Assembly (NCBI GenBank): GCA_902801465.1 | Contig: CADCIH010000019.1 | Coordinates: 1 to 64,000, forward strand | Direction: 5' to 3' | Origin: an uncultured Bacteroidia bacterium | Lineage (GTDB): Bacteria > Bacteroidota > Bacteroidia > Bacteroidales > F082 | DNA length: 64,000 bases | Part shown: positions 59,355 to 64,000 of the stretch, one piece after another | Layout of the letters: the number at the start of each line of letters is the position of its first letter | How positions within the stretch are numbered: the first letter of the stretch is position 1 | Program-made: the position numbers and the translations under genes | Notes under the pieces: model-generated | Database searches by the model: none | What the model was told of the DNA's origin: nothing | Seen by the model: the letters and a program-made list of their open reading frames with translations, nothing else

Positions 59355-60107
59355 TCAATCCTGTTTGTCTTCCAACCTAAAAATGACAGGAACAGTATAA
59401 GAGACCCTTACAGCTTCACCATTTTGCATTCCAGGCTTAAACTTAGGCATGGATTCCACCACACGAACCGCTTCCTCATCGCAACCACCGCCAATTCCCC
59501 GCAATACTTTAATATCGGAAACACTTCCGTCTGGTTCAACGATGAAATTGACATACACTATACCTCTTATTCCCTTTTCTTTAGCTTCGGCAGGATATTT
59601 TACATTGTCGGCAATGAATTGATGAAACCCTTTATCACCTCCTGGAAACTCTGGCATTTGTTCGACAACAATATAAACGCCAGGACGATCTTCATCTTCT
59701 TTTGGCTCAAAAACATATTCCATCAATGTATCCGGCACCGGCGCCATTATCTCGCCCTCAAGCAAGATAGGTTCTTCGGCACTATCATTCCTAATCGTAT
59801 CCGTGGCAACAATATTGTCCCTTGGATGCTCCATCATTCCATTTGGCGGTGAAATCAATGGGCCACAGGATGCCGCAGTGATGGCGGTTCCAATGGTCAT
59901 TCCGGCAAAGATGGCCGCTTTGCCCAAACGCTGGCGTTTCTCCAACTCACGCTCCAAATAGCGCACTTCAGCCTCACATTTCGGGCAGGTGCCGAGGCAG
60001 TCGCCTTGGTAGGTACATTCCTCGATGACCAGCTTAATATCATTCTCCTCCGCAATCTGCTTGCGGATTTCCTTCAGAATCTTGCAGGTTTGTTTGCCTT
60101 TTTTCAT
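59355..60107 (-). CDS. TonB C-terminal domain protein with cysteine-rich cytosolic head (copy 2 of pair)
   Basis: 250 residues. Residues 1-60 are a soluble head with Cys8 and a four-cysteine cluster (CTYQGDCLGTCPKC: 31, 37, 41, 44), then a coiled ERELEKRQR. A hydrophobic segment (62-80) ends in AASC (Cys81), which resembles a lipobox or a plain anchor. A Pro/Glu spacer and a TonB C-terminal domain follow (KYPAEAKEKGIRGIVYVNFIVEPDGSV, MPKFKPGMQNGEAV). It could transduce energy to an outer-membrane transporter or bind envelope partners. It starts 25 nt after its paralogue. Confidence 0.8.
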   Translation of the reverse strand: MKKGKQTCKILKEIRKQIAEENDIKLVIEECTYQGDCLGTCPKCEAEVRYLERELEKRQRLGKAAIFAGMTIGTAITAASCGPLISPPNGMMEHPRDNIVATDTIRNDSAEEPILLEGEIMAPVPDTLMEYVFEPKEDEDRPGVYIVVEQMPEFPGGDKGFHQFIADNVKYPAEAKEKGIRGIVYVNFIVEPDGSVSDIKVLRGIGGGCDEEAVRVVESMPKFKPGMQNGEAVRVSYTVPVIFRLEDKQD

Positions 60108-60132
60108 AGTTCTATTGTTTTTTTATTAATAT

Positions 60133-60981
60133 TTAATCCAAAGGGAACAATATCTTTTGCACACAACGGCATTCGAACAGGGAAGCATCACCATCTTTCA
60201 GCTCATAACGGGCGGGCTCCCATCTCTTTTCCTGGAAGAAGGCTATCACAGCGGCATCAAGGTTTAGGTCAAGGCTTTTCTCTATCATCACATCCACCGC
60301 ATCACCCTCTGGAGTCACCGTAAACGCAACCTCCATAACACCATTATAATGGCCGTAAAACGGCTTCCCTTTCAACTCGTCGGCGATGTCTTCAAGCATC
60401 TTCTGCTCTCCGCCAGGATAGCTGGGTGCGCTGAATTCCCTTGCCTGTTCCACCAGTTTTTCCAAGGTGTTGCACTCTTTCCCGTTCCCAATATGTCCGT
60501 AACGTATCTTTCCGCCGACAACCGTCATTTTCTCCATGCCGTGAAAGATAAAATGGTCCTTCAGCAGTTTATTGTAGGTATCGGAATCGAAAACGTATTC
60601 TGTATTGAACCACGGAACGATGCCCATTAATGGTTCTTTGATTGTATCCTCAATCCTTTCCGGAATTGGCGGATCCACCAATTCAGTGGTTGTTATCTCA
60701 CCCGGGAGAGGCCCATGGGCGATGGGTTCAACGGTATCGCAGGATGCGGCCGTGAGCATCGTCCCAAGCGATACACCGGCAATCATCGCCGCCTTGCCCA
60801 TGCGTTGGCGTTTCTCCAATTCACGCTCCAGATAGCGTACCTCGGCTTCGCATTTCGGGCAGGTGCCAAGGCAGTCACCTTTGTAGGTGCATTCCTCGAT
60901 GACCAAATTAATATCGTTATCCGCAGCAATCTGCTTACGGATTTCCTTCAAGATCTTGCAGGTTTGTTTGCCTTTTGCCAT
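60133..60981 (-). CDS. TonB-like protein with cysteine-rich cytosolic head (copy 1 of pair)
   Basis: 282 residues. The first ~80 are nearly identical to the downstream copy, with the same cysteines (8, 31, 37, 41, 44, 81) and the same hydrophobic segment ending AASC. The periplasmic part has diverged strongly: only a degenerate TonB-like C-terminus remains (MEVAFTVTPEGDAVDVMIEK, ending RCVQKILFPLD), preceded by a ~100-residue region not seen in the other copy. It starts 4 nt after the radical SAM gene. The conserved head with a variable periplasmic part suggests the head is the functional constant of the pair. Confidence 0.72.
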   Translation of the reverse strand: MAKGKQTCKILKEIRKQIAADNDINLVIEECTYKGDCLGTCPKCEAEVRYLERELEKRQRMGKAAMIAGVSLGTMLTAASCDTVEPIAHGPLPGEITTTELVDPPIPERIEDTIKEPLMGIVPWFNTEYVFDSDTYNKLLKDHFIFHGMEKMTVVGGKIRYGHIGNGKECNTLEKLVEQAREFSAPSYPGGEQKMLEDIADELKGKPFYGHYNGVMEVAFTVTPEGDAVDVMIEKSLDLNLDAAVIAFFQEKRWEPARYELKDGDASLFECRCVQKILFPLD

Positions 60982-60985
60982 GATA

Positions 60986-61594
60986 TCACCTTATTATATA
61001 GTTAAACTCGTCAATATTTGCCACCCCCATCGCCTTCAGCCGCTCCTTACTCTTAGCCACGTCTTGATCCGTATTGAAGTTGGGAATATGCGGCACACGG
61101 ACAGTGACACGACAAGAGTCTCCATATTGCAAAATCCATTCCAAATTGCTTAATACCAAGGCGTTGTCGATCCCTGTGTAAGACTTGTAGATGGCAGGAT
61201 CAAGATCCTTGATATCGACGATATAGCCATCCAGTACAGGATCAACGGTTTTGACATTGTCCAAGGGCACGTTGAGGCTGGTCTCAGCCACCAGTCGCCA
61301 CTGGGGACCGCACAACGTCCTAAACTCCTTGATGAATTCGGCTTGCATCAGGGGTTCTCCGCCGCCGAAGGTAATGCCGCCGCGAGTAGCCAGAAAGTAC
61401 AGCTGATCTATCTTGACTTCCTCGAACAATGATTCGGGGGTGTACTGACGGCCCTTCAGCGGATCCCAGGACACCTTGTTCAGGCAGTATTTACAGCGAA
61501 GGGGACAGCCGTTGAAGGTCACTAAAGTAGTACAGCCGTCACCGTCTGTTAACAGACGGTGACGGCTGACTGCAAAGATATAGGCGGAAGTCAT
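60986..61594 (-). CDS. Radical SAM activase-like enzyme (4Fe-4S, PFL-activase/NrdG-like)
   Basis: 202 residues from the ATG at 61594 (MTSAYIFAVSRHRLLTD). The cluster motif CPLRCKYC (Cys30, 34, 37) and GGITFGGGEPLMQ (the GGE SAM-binding motif) place it with small glycyl-radical activases. No SPASM or extra cluster domain and no glycyl-radical enzyme in the window. It lies 11 nt after the DUF5723 stop and 4 nt before the cysteine-rich TonB pair, so those proteins are candidate substrates or partners. A TTG at 61609 is an alternative start. Codons 10-20 contain a perfect 36-bp palindrome. Confidence 0.85.
   Translation of the reverse strand: MTSAYIFAVSRHRLLTDGDGCTTLVTFNGCPLRCKYCLNKVSWDPLKGRQYTPESLFEEVKIDQLYFLATRGGITFGGGEPLMQAEFIKEFRTLCGPQWRLVAETSLNVPLDNVKTVDPVLDGYIVDIKDLDPAIYKSYTGIDNALVLSNLEWILQYGDSCRVTVRVPHIPNFNTDQDVAKSKERLKAMGVANIDEFNYIIR
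61533..61568. repeat. Perfect 36-bp palindrome within the radical SAM coding sequence
   Basis: Half-site CAGCCGTCACCGTCTGTT is followed immediately by its exact reverse complement, centred on GTTAAC. It encodes the conserved SRHRLLTDGDG region near the protein start. In mRNA it would form a stem of about 16 bp with a 4-nt loop, some 25 nt after the start codon. As DNA it is a perfect two-fold site. Confidence 0.95.
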
Positions 61595-61605
61595 CTCAAT
61601 GGGAA

Positions 61606-63048
61606 TCAATCTTCCGACTCGGCTTCCATCTCTTGGTCTCTGATGACGATGGTTTCAGCGCGGCTGACTTTCTCACCGCTGGTGAACGAGATGCCGAACT
61701 GCGCATGGAGATGCGAGCGGTTGGCAGGATTGAAGAAACCGAAAATGTTGTTGGTAGCCACATACATGAGCAGGCCACCGAAGTTGGCGCTCAGGCCGAT
61801 GCCAAGATTGTCGAAGCTGCCAGGCATCATGGTGTAGGTAGCCACCACGTCGTATTGCTCTTTGAACGAACCGGTATAAGCCAGGGTCATGGCAGGCTTC
61901 ATGCCCATTCCCACGTTATATCCCATGAACTGGGCTGAGAAACGATGCTCGGGAGTGAGGTCGTAATAACCACGGACCATCATATTGGTATAAAGGCCGG
62001 TGGTGTAACCTGCAAGGGCTTGAGGCGTCAGGCTGAAGTAGGAGGTCAAGGAATCCATCAGATTCTGGGCAAAATGCTCGTCTTCCATCATCGCATGCAC
62101 CTGTTCATTGGTCAAGCCAGTGAAAACGAAGGCACCGTTATCATAGTAAGAGCCGCCATCATTAATCTCACCAACGAAATTCACGGAATGGTTGTTCCAT
62201 TTGATGAAGCCGAGGTCGTTGAGGGCAGCGGCTACACCCCATTGGTCGTTGATCTTGTACTCAGCACCCAAGTCCACGCCGAAACCGTAGTTCTTGAACA
62301 GTGTGGCAGGGTTGAAACGGCGGTCGACGATTTGCATCTTGCCGTCTTCCATGACAAACTCGTATGGCAAAGTAGCTCTGACATCGGCAGCTGACATGAG
62401 TTTCAACGCATAAGTCTCAGGATCGGTGTAAAGCTGTGCGTTCAAGGCGTTGGTCTTGACATCCATGAAGCCCATCAAGAACTTCAGGCGGAGACCGATG
62501 TTCCACTGATCGGTCAAGGACATCTGGTATCCGAAGTTGAATTCCTGGATCATACGGGCTGAGACGTTGACACGGATGTCGGCCGGATTGGCTTCGCCGA
62601 GGAATGCGGAGTTACCATTGGCAAGCAACTTCACGAGGTCCTTGTTAAAGGTCATCGACTCCACCTCGCGGAAGCGGTGCGAATAGCTGAAGTAACCGTG
62701 TTTGGTACGCCGGCCGCAATTGAAGACGTCGACGTTGACAAAGGTATTAATGTAGTTCTTGTCGCGCAGGCTAGCCACACCGTTATCAAGGTCGAGCACG
62801 GTGGGTTGTCCGGCGTTGTTGAAACGGAAGAACTTGTCGTATTTCAGTCCGATGTTCTGAACACCGACGGTATAACCGCCCAACATGAGGTCGAAGTAGC
62901 CAAAGTCGCTGGTATAGAAGGCCGGATTAGCGTTAACGGACCTGGGGTTGTAACGCATGAAATCGACGGGCGACACGATTTGGGCAACCGAGGCTGAGCT
63001 CAGCACTGCCATGAAAACTAAGGTTGCAAATATTCTGATATGTTTCAT
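61606..63048 (-). CDS. DUF5723-type outer membrane beta-barrel protein
   Basis: 480 residues with signal peptide (MKHIRIFATLVFMAVLSSASVAQ). The mature part opens PVDFMRYNPRSVNANPAFYTSDFGYFD, the typical DUF5723 beginning, and continues as amphipathic strands with aromatic girdles; late strands include YYDLTPEHRFSAQFMGYNVG. The C-terminus is acidic (EMEAESED) rather than aromatic. Probably an outer-membrane barrel of the PorV/FadL-like type. A TAGGAGG site precedes the ATG, which is uncommon for this genome. Between a partial secreted-protein gene (18 nt upstream) and the radical SAM gene. Confidence 0.85.
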   Translation of the reverse strand: MKHIRIFATLVFMAVLSSASVAQIVSPVDFMRYNPRSVNANPAFYTSDFGYFDLMLGGYTVGVQNIGLKYDKFFRFNNAGQPTVLDLDNGVASLRDKNYINTFVNVDVFNCGRRTKHGYFSYSHRFREVESMTFNKDLVKLLANGNSAFLGEANPADIRVNVSARMIQEFNFGYQMSLTDQWNIGLRLKFLMGFMDVKTNALNAQLYTDPETYALKLMSAADVRATLPYEFVMEDGKMQIVDRRFNPATLFKNYGFGVDLGAEYKINDQWGVAAALNDLGFIKWNNHSVNFVGEINDGGSYYDNGAFVFTGLTNEQVHAMMEDEHFAQNLMDSLTSYFSLTPQALAGYTTGLYTNMMVRGYYDLTPEHRFSAQFMGYNVGMGMKPAMTLAYTGSFKEQYDVVATYTMMPGSFDNLGIGLSANFGGLLMYVATNNIFGFFNPANRSHLHAQFGISFTSGEKVSRAETIVIRDQEMEAESED

Positions 63049-63066
63049 TGTTGTGTCCTCCTATTA

Positions 63067-64000
63067 TTAATTGTTAACATCCATTGAACCGCCATAGAGC
63101 ACATCGGCCTTAAGGGTCACACCAAGACCATTGTCGAGGTTGAGCAAAACATCGTTGCCACCAGTATTCACGCCGACACGCATGATCAGCATATCGGATT
63201 CAAGAAGCTTTTTCAGCAGGTCTTGGGTAATCGAGATGGATTCGTTGGTGAGCACCGGATTACCGTCGAACGATCCGTTGACAAGCATCTCATGATCGAC
63301 AAGTCCACCGAGGATTTCACCAGTCGTTGACTTGTACATATCCAGTTGCACGCTAAGGTTGAAGGGAAGTTCCGACTCGAACATCATACCCAGGATAATC
63401 TCCTTGACAAGCGACGGAGCGCTGATTTCACCCAAATTCAGGGATATGGTATCGATATAGGTCACACCTGGCACATTGAACTGCATGGGGATGATGGCGT
63501 CGATGGCCACACTGAGCGTGGATGTATCGTAAATGGTAACGAGGTTATCGACAGCATTGGGATTGAAGTCGACCAATCCTGCAAATCGGACAGCGTCATA
63601 TTTGGGGTTGAGGGAAAGATTGACGGTCTCGTTATCCAGGATGCTCACATAATCGTAGGAAGGAACGACATTGAGGACAAAGGGATAATGGTCGAAGATC
63701 GTCGATGGAGCGAGGCTACCGCCGTAGAACTCCGCGGTATTGATGCTCAGCTGTGCGTAGAGGTTTTCGAAGCTGTTTCTCTCTTTCACATTGACTTTGG
63801 CGCCCACCAGATTCAAGTTGCCGTCGATGTTGCCGAGGGGCAGTGAGAAGGTGGTGTCGATATCGAATTCATACACAAACTGGTTGACATGGCCGCTGAG
63901 TTGCTGCAGCTTCAGGTTGTTCATACCGAGGATGGTTTCAAAATGGTATTCGTCATCGTCGATACCTTCGAGCTGGTAGTAAATGGCGTAGTTGAACACC
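63067..64000 (-). CDS. Secreted or surface protein of unknown function, C-terminal part (cut by window edge)
   Basis: About 311 codons open to the window edge, so the start is missing. The sequence is beta-rich, with repeated short strands such as FVLNVVPSYDYVSI, TLSVAIDAIIPMQFNVPG and TISLNLGEISAPS, and no catalytic motif; the layout suggests an extracellular or outer-membrane-bound beta-sandwich protein. It lies 18 nt upstream of the DUF5723 barrel gene, so the two are probably co-transcribed and may interact at the outer membrane. No type IX sorting domain at the visible C-terminus (GVTLKADVLYGGSMDVNN). Confidence 0.65.
   Translation of the reverse strand, partial: VFNYAIYYQLEGIDDDEYHFETILGMNNLKLQQLSGHVNQFVYEFDIDTTFSLPLGNIDGNLNLVGAKVNVKERNSFENLYAQLSINTAEFYGGSLAPSTIFDHYPFVLNVVPSYDYVSILDNETVNLSLNPKYDAVRFAGLVDFNPNAVDNLVTIYDTSTLSVAIDAIIPMQFNVPGVTYIDTISLNLGEISAPSLVKEIILGMMFESELPFNLSVQLDMYKSTTGEILGGLVDHEMLVNGSFDGNPVLTNESISITQDLLKKLLESDMLIMRVGVNTGGNDVLLNLDNGLGVTLKADVLYGGSMDVNN

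Noticed and set aside
59355-60981. Two TonB-like genes as a simple recent duplication
   Set aside because: Only the first ~80 residues are near-identical; the periplasmic parts differ in length and sequence, so domain shuffling or selection on the head is more likely than a plain recent copy.
1-64000. tRNA, rRNA, intact insertion sequence, prophage or CRISPR array
   Set aside because: None was recognised on reading both strands; nearly all sequence is accounted for by protein genes and short gaps, but a covariance-model scan was not possible.

Overview
The window reads as chromosome of an anaerobic member of the Bacteroidales, probably an uncultured host-associated or sludge lineage. The evidence is a type IX secretion C-terminal sorting domain, TonB-dependent transport, DUF6427, DUF5723, DUF4295 and DUF3784 proteins typical of Bacteroidetes, the Bacteroidetes -7 promoter box TAnnTTTG in front of many genes, and a general lack of Shine-Dalgarno sites. 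Metabolism looks fermentative and oxygen-sensitive: an NADH-linked [FeFe] hydrogenase, an Nfn-like NADPH:ferredoxin oxidoreductase, an iron-sulfur serine dehydratase, formiminoglutamate breakdown, and a rubrerythrin/rubredoxin/flavodiiron oxygen-removal operon.

Layout. 1-4.5 kb (minus): a PLD-nuclease/SNF2-helicase gene followed by an Eco57I-like DNA methyltransferase cut by the window edge, probably a restriction or phage-defence module. 4.8-10.5 kb (minus): ahcY, glycosyltransferase, purD, DUF6427 and rnhB in one run. 10.5-15.3 kb (minus): TonB-dependent receptor plus two secreted proteins. 15.6-18.6 kb (minus): NfnAB-type fusion and a DnaQ-like exonuclease. 18.7-24.1 kb (plus): two tandem secreted nucleoside hydrolases, then rubrerythrin, rubredoxin and a flavin reductase-rubredoxin-flavodiiron triple fusion.

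24.1-37.2 kb (minus) is the most unusual region: a six-gene operon from one good promoter encoding a lipoprotein, a membrane-anchored VWA protein, a 1080-residue tubulin/FtsZ-like GTPase, a 961-residue membrane partner, a 982-residue membrane protein with two transglutaminase-like domains and a membrane-anchored HExxH metallopeptidase. I read it as an uncharacterised envelope-associated tubulin-like machine. 37.2-40.2 kb (minus): SPFH, PH-like, CPBP protease and ribbon-helix-helix genes.

40.2-44.8 kb (minus): a four-gene [FeFe] hydrogenase operon with unusually strong Shine-Dalgarno sites; the catalytic subunit is disrupted near its N-terminus. 45-49.8 kb: queH and, divergently, a subtilase with a barrel-like C-terminus and a serine dehydratase. 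49.8-53.6 kb (plus): a six-gene regulatory operon (two DRTGG proteins, a PHP protein, two HATPases, a sensory-type [FeFe]-hydrogenase-like protein) that probably senses H2 or redox state and regulates the nearby hydrogenase. 53.6-59.3 kb (minus): DUF368, rimO, ftsY, DUF4295, rpmG and formiminotransferase-cyclodeaminase. 59.3-64 kb (minus): two paralogous TonB-related proteins with a cysteine-rich cytosolic head, a radical SAM activase-like enzyme whose 5' coding end holds a perfect 36-bp palindrome, a DUF5723 barrel protein and a partial secreted protein.

Small genes found by direct reading are the 53-residue rubredoxin, the 57-residue ribbon-helix-helix protein, the 50-residue DUF4295 protein and the 5' part of the DNA methyltransferase. 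I saw no tRNA, rRNA, CRISPR array or intact insertion sequence.
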